From an uncultured Burkholderiales bacterium (GTDB lineage: Bacteria > Pseudomonadota > Gammaproteobacteria > Burkholderiales > Burkholderiaceae_E): a DNA stretch of 17,869 bases. The position numbers and the translations under genes were made by a program. Position 1 is the first letter of the stretch, and each line of letters starts with the position of its first letter. Location: assembly GCA_903898725.1 (NCBI GenBank), contig CAIUGQ010000706.1:1-17869 (forward strand). The letters run 5' to 3'. Below, in pieces: positions 9,470 to 15,910 of the stretch. Under the pieces are notes generated by a model. That model searched no databases. It was given only the letters and a program-made list of their open reading frames with translations, and was not told the DNA's origin.

Positions 9470-10156
9470 TTAGGCGTGCCCACCGGGACCGCCCGGCGTC
9501 GCGCGCTCGGCAGGGGGCGTGCCGGCGCCGGAGCGGTCGTCTGCGGTGTCGTCCTCGGTGTCGTCCGCAGTGTCGTCATCCTGCACGCCCGGGACCGTCG
9601 TCGACGCCCGAGGGACGGACGCATGCAGGGGCAGCGCCACCAGCAGATGCAGCAGCGCCCAGCCGATGCAGGCGCCCCGCCAACCGAATCCCGATGCCAT
9701 CCAGGCCGACAGAGGCCAGCCGACCGTGCTGGCGAAGCCGCCGAGCAGCGTGATGCCGGTGATCGCGTCGCGTGCCGTGCTGCCGTAGAGCCGGACGACC
9801 GTGGCGAACGCGGCCTCGTACAGTCCCGCCCCCATCGCGAGTCCGATCAGGCCCCAGGCCAGGAAGAGCGAGACCGGTCCGCTCGCCGCGGCCAGCGCGC
9901 CGAGCCCGGCGGCGAAGATGAGGTTGGTGGCGATCAGCACCGGCCGCCCGCCGAAGCGGTCGATGGTGCGCCCCGCCCAGGGCCCGATCAGCGCCGAGCC
10001 GCCCATCGCGACCGAGAACGCCAGGAACACCGTCGGCACCTCGACGCCGGTGTCGTGCGCCATCGGTTCGGCGAGCACCGCGGGCAGGTAGAAGGTGGAG
10101 CCCCAGGCCAAGAGTTGCCCGGTGCCGATCGCCGCGATCACTGCCTTGCGATGCAC
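9470..10156 (-). CDS. MFS transporter, N-terminal half (ends at in-frame TAA)
   Basis: These 228 residues form the first six-helix half of a major facilitator transporter. Seen: TM1 at VIAAIGTGQLLAWG, and between TM2 and TM3 a motif-A-like GPWAGRTIDRFGGRPV, followed by four more hydrophobic stretches to about residue 180. The remainder is a charged cytoplasmic loop with DDDTADDTEDD, encoded by a 12-bp tandem repeat. The frame stops at TAA (9470-9472), exactly where the central loop should lead into TM7. The GTG start at 10156 is preceded by a good GAGG about nine to eleven bases upstream. The gene lies downstream of the tRNA-Pro terminator and so probably has its own promoter, which I could not identify. 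The substrate is unknown. Confidence 0.7.
   Translation of the reverse strand: MHRKAVIAAIGTGQLLAWGSTFYLPAVLAEPMAHDTGVEVPTVFLAFSVAMGGSALIGPWAGRTIDRFGGRPVLIATNLIFAAGLGALAAASGPVSLFLAWGLIGLAMGAGLYEAAFATVVRLYGSTARDAITGITLLGGFASTVGWPLSAWMASGFGWRGACIGWALLHLLVALPLHASVPRASTTVPGVQDDDTADDTEDDTADDRSGAGTPPAERATPGGPGGHA
9536..9583. repeat. Four 12-bp tandem repeats in the MFS central loop
   Basis: The units are GTCGTCTGCGGT, GTCGTCCTCGGT, GTCGTCCGCAGT and GTCGTCATCCTG. Because 12 is a multiple of three, they give a repeated acidic tetrapeptide (QDDD, TADD, TEDD, TADD) on the minus strand, in the loop between helices 6 and 7 and about 65 bases before the in-frame stop. Confidence 0.85.
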
Positions 10157-10241
10157 GATTCAGCCCCTCGACGCAGGACGTGCCCGCGGGCCCCGGCCCT
10201 CGGCGCCGCGCAGACGCTCGGGATGCCGGCCCCGGAAAGAC

Positions 10242-10269
10242 AAAAGCCCAGGTCGGTGAAGACCTGGGC
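10242..10269 (-). terminator. Rho-independent terminator of tRNA-Pro
   Basis: On the minus strand a 9-bp perfect stem GCCCAGGTC / GACCTGGGC, with loop TTCACC, is followed by TTTT and then GTCTTT. It lies 11 bases after the tRNA 3' end, the classical arrangement for a monocistronic tRNA gene. Confidence 0.92.
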
Positions 10270-10280
10270 CCTTGCTTTGA

Positions 10281-10357
10281 TGGTCGGGACGGCGGGATTT
10301 GAACTCGCGACCCCCTGCACCCCATGCAGGTGCGCTACCAGGCTGCGCTACGCCCCG
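10281..10357 (-). tRNA. tRNA-Pro (anticodon GGG)
   Basis: This 77-base tRNA has an encoded CCA. On the minus strand the acceptor CGGGGCG pairs with CGTCCCG (one G-U pair), the discriminator is A, and the D-arm contains AGCGCAGCCTGGTAGCGC. The anticodon stem CCTGC/GCAGG holds the loop ATGGGGT, which places GGG at positions 34-36. The T-arm is GGGTTCAAATCCC-like. It reads CCC and, by wobble, CCU codons. A tRNA-Pro after ihfA-merR is a common arrangement in Burkholderiales. Confidence 0.97.
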
Positions 10358-10368
10358 AAAGACGATCA

Positions 10369-10374
10369 AGTATA
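10369..10374 (-). promoter_or_regulatory. -10 element of the tRNA-Pro promoter
   Basis: TATACT on the minus strand lies 11 bases upstream of the first tRNA base, suggesting a start about five bases before the mature 5' end. The -35 would overlap the merR stop codon (around 10391-10397), where only a poor match (GGCTGA) is present. Confidence 0.6.
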
Positions 10375-10391
10375 GCAGGGTCGGCAGCGAC

Positions 10392-10853
10392 TCAGCCGCG
10401 ACGCGGCGACTCGGGCTGCAGAAGATGGAGGGCGGCGAGCAGATCGGCCCGCAGGGCGCCGATCCCGGTCTCGTCCTGCGGTGCTTCGGCAGTGGCCTCG
10501 ACGCCGTCGACCGGCGGCTCGGACGACGCTGCCGCCGATGCGGCAGCGTCCTTGCGGCGCCCGTTCTGGGCGGCCTCGCCGAGCCGGTTGCGCGCCCCGC
10601 TGATGGTGAAGCCCTGCTCGTACAGCAGTTCGCGGATCCGACGGACCAGCAGCACCTCGTGGTGCTGGTAGTAGCGACGGTTGCCGCGCCGCTTCATCGG
10701 GCGCAGCTGGGTGAACTCCTGCTCCCAGTACCGCAGCACGTGCGGCTTGACCCCGCACAGCTCGCTGACCTCACCGATGGTGAAGTAGCGCTTGGCCGGG
10801 ATGGGCGGCAGCGGTGTGCGGGCGTCGAGCTTGCCGGGGGCCGCAGCGCTCAT
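10392..10853 (-). CDS. MerR family transcriptional regulator
   Basis: This 153-residue cytoplasmic DNA-binding protein has the MerR winged helix at residues 22 to about 92: YFTIGEVSELCGVKPHVLRYWEQEF, then RRGNRRYYQHHEVLLVRRI and LLYEQGFTISGARNRL. The rest is an Ala/Glu-rich tail without the metal- or drug-binding domain of classical MerR proteins and without effector cysteines. Genes of this type commonly follow ihfA in beta- and gamma-proteobacteria; their target is not well established. The ATG at 10853 was chosen because the longer frame to 10943 reads through a 15-bp tandem repeat and adds only Cys/Pro/Arg-rich residues. It is 115 bases downstream of ihfA, so it may share its transcript. 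Confidence 0.92.
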   Translation of the reverse strand: MSAAAPGKLDARTPLPPIPAKRYFTIGEVSELCGVKPHVLRYWEQEFTQLRPMKRRGNRRYYQHHEVLLVRRIRELLYEQGFTISGARNRLGEAAQNGRRKDAAASAAASSEPPVDGVEATAEAPQDETGIGALRADLLAALHLLQPESPRRG

Positions 10854-10861
10854 GGGCGTCG

Positions 10862-10921
10862 GACAGCAAGGCGAGGCACGGCAAGGCGGGACACGGCGAG
10901 GCGGGACACGACAGAGCCGAC
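10862..10921. repeat. Four degenerate 15-bp tandem repeats between ihfA and merR
   Basis: The best units are CACGGCAAGGCGGGA (10877-10891) and CACGGCGAGGCGGGA (10892-10906), differing at one base. They are flanked by diverged copies GACAGCAAGGCGAGG (10862-10876) and CACGACAGAGCCGAC (10907-10921). The array ends eight bases upstream of the merR ATG, so it forms most of the merR leader. Confidence 0.8.
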
Positions 10922-10968
10922 CGCGGCACGGCGGGCCGCACACGCGGGGATCATTGCGGCGGAAGCGA

Positions 10969-11367
10969 TCATTCGGGCGGCAGGCGCTCGATCAGCGCCT
11001 TGAGCTTCTGGCTCGCATGGAAGGTCACGACCCGACGCGCCGAGATGGGGATCTCCTCGCCGGTCTTCGGGTTGCGCCCCGGGCGCTGCGGCTTGTCGCG
11101 CAGCTGGAAATTGCCGAATCCGGACAGCTTCACCGACTCGCCGCGCTCGAGTGCGTCGCGGATCTCGTCGAAGAAGGTCTCGACCATGTCCTTGGCTTCG
11201 CGCTTGTTGAGGCCGACCCGCTCGAACAGCATCTCCGCCAGCTCGGCCTTGGTGAGCGTGAAGCCGTCGTCCACCCGGGGCGTCGCGCCGAGCGCTGCCG
11301 CGAGGTCACGCTCGCGGGCCTCCAGCGCTAGATCGGGTCCGAACTCGGACGGGGACGATTGGTTCAT
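10969..11367 (-). CDS. ihfA: Integration host factor subunit alpha
   Basis: IHF-alpha is a nucleoid protein that bends DNA as a heterodimer with IHF-beta, acting in transcription, recombination and replication. The match is very strong: TLTKAELAEMLFERVGLNKREAKDMVE, SVKLSGFGNFQLRDKPQRPGRNP (the DNA-inserting arm with its Pro) and ARRVVTFHASQKLK. At 132 residues it is longer than the usual roughly 100, because about 36 residues precede the core. The ATG at 11367 is 11 bases downstream of the pheT stop, favouring coupled translation. A GTG at 11274 would give the standard length, but it lacks a ribosome binding site. The gene is probably transcribed with pheST and also from a promoter candidate inside pheT. 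Confidence 0.96.
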   Translation of the reverse strand: MNQSSPSEFGPDLALEARERDLAAALGATPRVDDGFTLTKAELAEMLFERVGLNKREAKDMVETFFDEIRDALERGESVKLSGFGNFQLRDKPQRPGRNPKTGEEIPISARRVVTFHASQKLKALIERLPPE

Positions 11368-11378
11368 CGTTGGGTAGG

Positions 11379-13829
11379 TCAGGACGACCTCAGCCGGGCT
11401 CCGCGTGTTTCGCCCAACCGGACCGTGATCGCCCTCATCGCCGAATCCACCTCGGCATCCTCGAGGGTGCGCTGAGTATCTTGCAACCAGAATCGGAAGG
11501 CAAGGCTTTTCTCCTTATTTTCCAACCCCTTACCGCGATATTCGTCGAACAGTCTCACGTCCTGCAACACCTCGAGCACCGGTTCCGAGCGGCGCAGTGC
11601 GTCGATGTCGGCGAGCACTGCGGCGGCCGGCACGGTCTCCGGCAGCACGAAGGCAAGGTCCCGGATGGCGGGCGGAAAGCGTGAGAATTCACGGAAGGCC
11701 GGGACCGTCCGGCGCTGCATCGGCTCGAGTTCGAGCTCGAACACGATGGGTGCGTGTCCGGGCAGATCGAGCGGCTGCACCAGACGCGGATGCAGGGCGC
11801 CGAGCCAACCCACCGCACGCCCGTCGGCATCGACGAGCCGGGCGCTCTGACCCGGGTGCAGCGCCGGATGGATCGCGGATTCGCAGCGGAGCACCCCGTC
11901 GCCGACGATCGCCTCGAGATCGGCCTTCACGTCGAAGAAGTCGACCGGCCGGCTCCGGGCGCCCCACTGGTCGTCGAGCGCCGGCCCCCAGGCGATGCCC
12001 CCGATCCGCCAGGGCTGCGCGATGCCCGGTACCGACAGCGGTCCGCCCGCGGCCTGGGCATCGCGCAGGAACACGCGCCCGACCTCGAAGAGCCGCACCC
12101 GCGCGGCCTTGCGGTTCAGGTTGTGGCGCAGGTTCCCCAGGAGGCCGCCCCACAGCGTCGTGCGCATCACGTTCAGGGTCTCGGCGATCGGGTTCAGGAG
12201 CGCGATCGGCGTACCGCCGGTCTCGAGCATCGCCTCGATGCGGTCCGACACGAACGCGAAGTTCACCACCTCCTGCCAGTCGCGGTCGGCCCAGCAGCGC
12301 TTGAGCACCGACACCGAGCGCCGGTCCTCGGGCACCGGCCGCATCGAGGCAGCGGCCCTCGGCGGGCGCACGGGCAGGCGCTCGAAGCCCCAGATCCGCA
12401 CGACCTCCTCGATCAGGTCTTCCTCGATCTCGAGGTCGAAGCGGCGCGACGGCGGGGTGACGGTCACCTTCGCATCGGCGCCGTCGGCGGCGGCCCCGGT
12501 CTCGACCTCGTAGGCCAGGCCGAGGCGATCGAACGCTGCGGTGCAGTCGGCCAGGCCGATGTCGGCGCCGATCACCTTGCGGGCGCGCGCGACGCGCAAG
12601 GTGACCGGCGGACGCCCTGGCAGCGCGGTGATCGTGTCGTCGATCGGCCCGACGCGACCGCCGCAGACATCGACGATGAGCCGGGTCAGGTAGTCGAGGT
12701 CGTCGACCGTCGTGGCCGCATCGACCCCGCGCTCGAAACGCTGGGCCGCATCGGTGGAGAAGTTGTAGCGGCGCGCCCGCCCGGCGACCGACACGGGCCA
12801 CCAGAATGCCGCCTCGACGTAGATGTCGGTGGTGTCCAGGGACACCGCGGTGGCCTCGCCGCCCATGATGCCGGCGAGGCTCTCGACCCGGCTCTCGTCG
12901 GCGATGACGCCCACCGGCAGGCCGTGCTCGTCGGGCCCGAGCTCGACGGTCTGGCCGTTGAGCAGCTCGAGCCGTTCGCCGGGACGTCCCCAGCGGACCG
13001 ACAGCCCGCCGTCGATCTTCGCGAGATCGAAGACATGGGTCGGCCGGCCGAGCTCGAGCATCACGTAGTTCGAGATGTCGACCAGGGCGGAGATCGAGCG
13101 CTGACCGGACCGCTCCAGACGCTCGCGCATCCAGGCCGGCGTCGGCGACCGCGCATCGACGCCGCGAATGATCCGGCCGCTGAAGCGCCCGCACAGGTCG
13201 GACGCCTCGATGCTCACCGGCAGCACGTCGTCGATCGTGGGGTCGACCGGCTCGAACGGCGGCACCGTCAGCGGCGCGCCGGTGATCGCCGCGACTTCCC
13301 GCGCGATGCCCATGACCGACATGCAGTGCGCGAGGTTGGGCGTGAGCTTGAGCAGCCAGAGCTGGTCGTCGAGCGACAGCGCCTCGCGCAGCGGGGCCCC
13401 TGGCTCGAGCGCGTCGGGCAGCGACAGCAGCCCGCCGTGGTCCTCGGACAGGCCGAGCTCGCGCGCCGAGCACAGCATCCCGCGGCTCTCGACCCCGCGC
13501 ATCTTCGCGATGCCGATCTTCATGCCACCGGGCAGTTCCGCGCCCGGCAGCGCACAGGGCGCCTTCATGCCTGCGACCACGTTCGGCGCCCCGCAGACGA
13601 TCTGCTGCGGCTCGCCGCTGCCCACGTCCACACTGCAGACGTTGAGCTTGTCGGCGTTCGGATGGCGGGCGACCTCGAGCACCCGGCCGACCACCACACC
13701 CGTGAAGGGCGGCGCCGCGGGTGCCCGTTCCTCGACCTCGAGTCCGGCCATCGTCAGCGCATGGGCCAGCTCGTCGCTGGACAGGCCGGGGTTCGCGTAG
13801 GCGCGCAGCCAGCGTTCGGAGAATTTCAT
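11379..13829 (-). CDS. pheT: Phenylalanine--tRNA ligase beta subunit
   Basis: This is the 816-residue beta subunit of the cytoplasmic alpha2-beta2 PheRS, which charges tRNA-Phe. It starts MKFSERWLRAYANPGL. An EMAP/tRNA-binding-like domain lies from about residue 43 (FTGVVVGRVLEVARHPNADKLN). The B3/B4 editing module contains LKLTPNLAHCMSV and STDAAQRFERGVD, and B5 and catalytic-like regions follow (DLIEEVVRIWGFERLP, NPIAETLNVMRTTLWGGLL). A C-terminal anticodon-binding FDX-ACB domain begins near residue 720 (FREFSRFPPAIRDLAFV). The length is normal for proteobacteria. An AGAGGG lies just upstream of the ATG, and pheS ends 27 bases before it. The stretch near 11470-11535 uses many AT-rich codons, unlike the rest of the gene. 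Confidence 0.98.
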   Translation of the reverse strand: MKFSERWLRAYANPGLSSDELAHALTMAGLEVEERAPAAPPFTGVVVGRVLEVARHPNADKLNVCSVDVGSGEPQQIVCGAPNVVAGMKAPCALPGAELPGGMKIGIAKMRGVESRGMLCSARELGLSEDHGGLLSLPDALEPGAPLREALSLDDQLWLLKLTPNLAHCMSVMGIAREVAAITGAPLTVPPFEPVDPTIDDVLPVSIEASDLCGRFSGRIIRGVDARSPTPAWMRERLERSGQRSISALVDISNYVMLELGRPTHVFDLAKIDGGLSVRWGRPGERLELLNGQTVELGPDEHGLPVGVIADESRVESLAGIMGGEATAVSLDTTDIYVEAAFWWPVSVAGRARRYNFSTDAAQRFERGVDAATTVDDLDYLTRLIVDVCGGRVGPIDDTITALPGRPPVTLRVARARKVIGADIGLADCTAAFDRLGLAYEVETGAAADGADAKVTVTPPSRRFDLEIEEDLIEEVVRIWGFERLPVRPPRAAASMRPVPEDRRSVSVLKRCWADRDWQEVVNFAFVSDRIEAMLETGGTPIALLNPIAETLNVMRTTLWGGLLGNLRHNLNRKAARVRLFEVGRVFLRDAQAAGGPLSVPGIAQPWRIGGIAWGPALDDQWGARSRPVDFFDVKADLEAIVGDGVLRCESAIHPALHPGQSARLVDADGRAVGWLGALHPRLVQPLDLPGHAPIVFELELEPMQRRTVPAFREFSRFPPAIRDLAFVLPETVPAAAVLADIDALRRSEPVLEVLQDVRLFDEYRGKGLENKEKSLAFRFWLQDTQRTLEDAEVDSAMRAITVRLGETRGARLRSS
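11475..11503 (-). promoter_or_regulatory. Candidate sigma70 promoter for ihfA inside pheT
   Basis: On the minus strand TTGCCT (11498-11503) and GATACT (11475-11480) are separated by exactly 17 bases. They sit in an AT-rich codon patch about 110 bases before the ihfA start. E. coli ihfA is known to have a promoter within the end of pheT. The assignment here is by pattern and position only. Confidence 0.45.
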
Positions 13830-13856
13830 CGAGCCCTCTTCTTCTTGTCGTGCGCG

Positions 13857-14963
13857 TCAGCGATCGAACTGGCCGAGAAAACGCAGATCGTTCTCGTAGA
13901 ACATCCGAAGGTCACCGACGCCGTAGCGCAGCATCGCCAGCCGCTCGATGCCCGACCCGAACGCGAATCCGATGTAGCGCTCGGGATCGAGCCCGATGTT
14001 GCGCACGACGTTCGGATGCACCTGCCCGGAACCGGACACCTCGAGCCAGCGTCCGGCGAGCGGCCCCGACGCGAAGCGCATGTCGATCTCGGCCGACGGC
14101 TCGGTGAACGGGAAGTAGGACGGACGGAAGCGCACGTCGAGATCGTCGCGTTCGAAGAAGCGGCGCAGGAACTCGGTGTAGACGTTCTTCAGGTCCGCGA
14201 ACGAGATGTCCTCGTCGATCCACATGCCCTCGACCTGATGGAACATCGGCGAGTGGGTGGCATCGGAGTCGACCCGGTAGGTCTTGCCCGGTGCGATCAC
14301 CTTGATGGGCGGCGCATGCATCCGCGCATACCGGATCTGCATCGGACTCGTGTGCGTCCGCAGCAGCAGGCCACGGCCGCGCTCGTCCTTGCCGTCGACG
14401 TAGAACGTGTCGTGCATCGAGCGCGCCGGATGGTTCTCGGGCGTGTTCAGCGCGGTGAAGTTGAAGAAGTCCTCCTCGATCTCCGGGCCGTCGGCGACGT
14501 CGAAGCCGATCGAGCGGAAGATCGCTTCGACACGTTCGATGGTCAGCGTCACCGGATGCAGGCCGCCGCGGCCGGCGCCGCGACCGGGCAGCGTGACGTC
14601 GATCGCCTCCTGCGACAGGCGGGCATCGAGCGCCGCCTGATCGAGCGCGCGCTGGCGCGCATCGACCAGCGCCTCGATCGCCTGCTTGACCTCGTTGAGC
14701 CGTTTGCCGACCGGGCCTCGCTCCTGCGGCGACAGCTTGCCGAGCGACTTCATCTGCGCGGTGAGCAGGCCGTCCTTGCCGAGAAAGCGCGCCTTCGCAT
14801 TGGCAAGCGCCGCGGTGTCGGACGCCGTGGCGAGCAGCCCGCGGGCCTCCTCGACGAGCCGCTGCGCGTCGCCCCCCGGCCCGCTGTCGCTGGCGGCCTG
14901 GTTCACGCTGCCGTCGTTCACGTTTGCGTTGTTCACGTTGCCGTGTTTCCCCGTATCGTTCAT
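13857..14963 (-). CDS. pheS: Phenylalanine--tRNA ligase alpha subunit
   Basis: This is the 368-residue catalytic subunit of PheRS. After an N-terminal coiled-coil region (LANAKARFLGKDGLLTAQMK, about residues 54-73), the class II domain shows the conserved FDVADGPEIEEDFFNFTALN, HPARSMHDTFYV, LLRTHTSPMQIR, motif 2 (YRVDSDATHSPMFHQVEG), PSYFPFTEPSAEID and motif 3 (FGSGIERLAMLRYG). It is about 30-40 residues longer than most PheS proteins, owing to a low-complexity N-terminal segment (NVNNANVNDGSVN) encoded by a 15-bp repeat. The ATG at 14963 has a GAGG five bases upstream, so this start is credible. It forms an operon with pheT (27-base gap). A terminator lies between it and rplT. Confidence 0.97.
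   Translation of the reverse strand: MNDTGKHGNVNNANVNDGSVNQAASDSGPGGDAQRLVEEARGLLATASDTAALANAKARFLGKDGLLTAQMKSLGKLSPQERGPVGKRLNEVKQAIEALVDARQRALDQAALDARLSQEAIDVTLPGRGAGRGGLHPVTLTIERVEAIFRSIGFDVADGPEIEEDFFNFTALNTPENHPARSMHDTFYVDGKDERGRGLLLRTHTSPMQIRYARMHAPPIKVIAPGKTYRVDSDATHSPMFHQVEGMWIDEDISFADLKNVYTEFLRRFFERDDLDVRFRPSYFPFTEPSAEIDMRFASGPLAGRWLEVSGSGQVHPNVVRNIGLDPERYIGFAFGSGIERLAMLRYGVGDLRMFYENDLRFLGQFDR
14901..14945. repeat. Three 15-bp tandem repeats in the pheS 5' coding region
   Basis: The units are GTTCACGCTGCCGTC, GTTCACGTTTGCGTT and GTTCACGTTGCCGTG. Read on the minus strand, in frame, they give the pentapeptides GNVNN/ANVND/GSVNQ-like, directly after the first few residues of PheS. Confidence 0.85.
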
Positions 14964-15054
14964 CGGATCCTCGACGCGTCCTGGAGCCGTCGCTGCGTGA
15001 GTCCCCCGCGCACACCCGAACCGATCGGGCCGAGCGCATGCGGGACTGAAACGA

Positions 15055-15080
15055 CAACGGGGCCGTCACCGGCCCCGTTG
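15055..15080 (-). terminator. Intrinsic terminator or attenuator between rplT and pheS
   Basis: A perfect 11-bp stem CAACGGGGCCG / CGGCCCCGTTG with a 4-base loop is followed on the minus strand by TCGTTTC, a short T-rich tail. It lies 106 bases after the rplT stop and 91 bases before the pheS start. A second palindrome, GCCGCATGCGGC (15089-15100), is just upstream. It may end the infC-rpmI-rplT transcript or attenuate read-through into pheST. Confidence 0.75.
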
Positions 15081-15186
15081 CCCGCGGCGCCGCATGCGGC
15101 ACCGCGCTTCTTCGATCCGAACCGTCGTTTCCGTCCGTGCGCCGACATCGGTGCAGCGGCAGGAACCCGACAGCCCCGACCGTCCG

Positions 15187-15546
15187 TCAGGCGCCGATCG
15201 AGGCCTTCACCCGGGCCACGATCGCCGCGAACGCGGGCTTGTCGTTGACCGCCAGTTCGGCGAGCACCTTGCGGTCCAGGCCGATCGCCGACTTGTTCAG
15301 ACCCGCGATGAAGCGGCTGTAGTTGATGCCGTGCTCGCGGGCCGCGGCGTTGATACGCGCGATCCACAGCGTGCGGAACACGCGCTTGCGGGTGCGACGG
15401 TCGCGGTAGGCGTACTGCCCCGCGCGCATCACCGCCTGCTTGGCGATCCGGTAGACGTTGTTGCGGCGGCCGCGGTAACCCTTGGCCAGCTTGAGGATCT
15501 TCTTGTGACGGGCGCGGGCCGTTACACCACGTTTGACTCGGGGCAT
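15187..15546 (-). CDS. rplT: 50S ribosomal protein L20
   Basis: This 119-residue basic protein binds 23S rRNA early in large-subunit assembly. It begins MPRVKRGVTARARHKKILKLAKGYRGRRNN and keeps WIARINAAAREHGINYSRFI and a C-terminal half ending in ARVKASIGA. Length and sequence are typical. A strong GGGAGGG lies about seven bases upstream of the ATG and overlaps the rpmI stop, so translation of the two is probably coupled. In E. coli L20 represses its own operon by binding the rpmI leader. Confidence 0.98.
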   Translation of the reverse strand: MPRVKRGVTARARHKKILKLAKGYRGRRNNVYRIAKQAVMRAGQYAYRDRRTRKRVFRTLWIARINAAAREHGINYSRFIAGLNKSAIGLDRKVLAELAVNDKPAFAAIVARVKASIGA

Positions 15547-15558
15547 GTCGTCCCTCCC

Positions 15559-15756
15559 TTAGGCGTACGGCATCATGGCCCGGACGCTCACGACGTCGGA
15601 CTCATGGACCTGGGTGGCGCCGCGAAGCTGACGCTTGTTCTTCGTCGTCTTCTTCGTGAGGATGTGGCGCTTGAACGCCTGACCCCGCTTGATGGTCCCG
15701 CCTGCGCGGACCCGGAAGCGCTTCGCAGCGCTCTTCTTCGTCTTCATCTTGGGCAT
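15559..15756 (-). CDS. rpmI: 50S ribosomal protein L35
   Basis: This 65-residue ribosomal protein starts MPKMKTKKSAAKRFRVRAGG and contains KRGQAFKRHILTKKTTKNKRQLRG, as in all bacterial L35 proteins. The ATG at 15756 has a GGAG six to ten bases upstream. An open frame continues upstream to 15861, but that part is the leader, not protein. The stop is 12 bases before the rplT start. Confidence 0.97.
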   Translation of the reverse strand: MPKMKTKKSAAKRFRVRAGGTIKRGQAFKRHILTKKTTKNKRQLRGATQVHESDVVSVRAMMPYA

Positions 15757-15910
15757 GACTGCTCCGAGCTGACGCCTCTTCGAGGTGGCCGGACGGCATG
15801 CCGGCACTTCGAGGACCCGAGAGGCTGGATGTTTCCCGAGGAAACTGCCGACAGGGCACACCTCGTGCGCCCGATCGGGAACTCGCGACTATATCAGAAG
15901 AATCAGCGGC
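15757..15910 (-). promoter_or_regulatory. infC-rpmI leader with hairpins, possible L20 control region
   Basis: This 154-base gap carries several structures. A hairpin of about ten pairs with one mismatch and one bulge spans roughly 15781-15812 around the palindrome CGGCATGCCG. GTTTCC/GGAAAC forms a six-pair stem (15831-15845), and CCCGATCGGG is another palindrome near 15871. A -10-like TATAGT (15888-15893, minus) has no clear -35. In E. coli this position is where L20 binds to repress rpmI-rplT; the structure here is not shown to be homologous. Confidence 0.35.

Larger units (their letters stand above)
8891..10156 (-). pseudogene. Complete MFS transporter locus interrupted by one in-frame TAA
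   Basis: Read through the TAA at 9470-9472, the locus is one 421-codon frame, the normal length for a 12-helix MFS protein. Both halves keep their hydrophobic pattern and there is no frameshift. Either the gene has recently been inactivated by a nonsense mutation, or it makes two half proteins, or the base is a sequencing error. The two halves are listed separately. Confidence 0.5.

Noticed and set aside
7093..10357. An integrative element using tRNA-Pro as attachment site
   Set aside because: No copy of the tRNA 3' end is seen near the integrase, which lies more than 1.4 kb away with an MFS gene between; no other mobile genes are present.
8615..10375. A 586-codon plus-strand frame opposite the MFS gene and tRNA
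   Set aside because: It even runs through the tRNA-Pro gene and terminator and is Arg/Gln-rich; it is a shadow of the MFS frame.
14960..15148. A 62-codon minus-strand frame whose TGA overlaps the pheS ATG
   Set aside because: It has no ribosome binding site, runs through the terminator hairpin, is Gly/Arg-rich and has one Phe only, so it is neither a Phe leader peptide nor a convincing gene.
11754..15248. A 1164-codon plus-strand open frame opposite pheT and pheS
   Set aside because: It is antisense to two unmistakable PheRS genes, and its composition is typical of a high-GC shadow frame.
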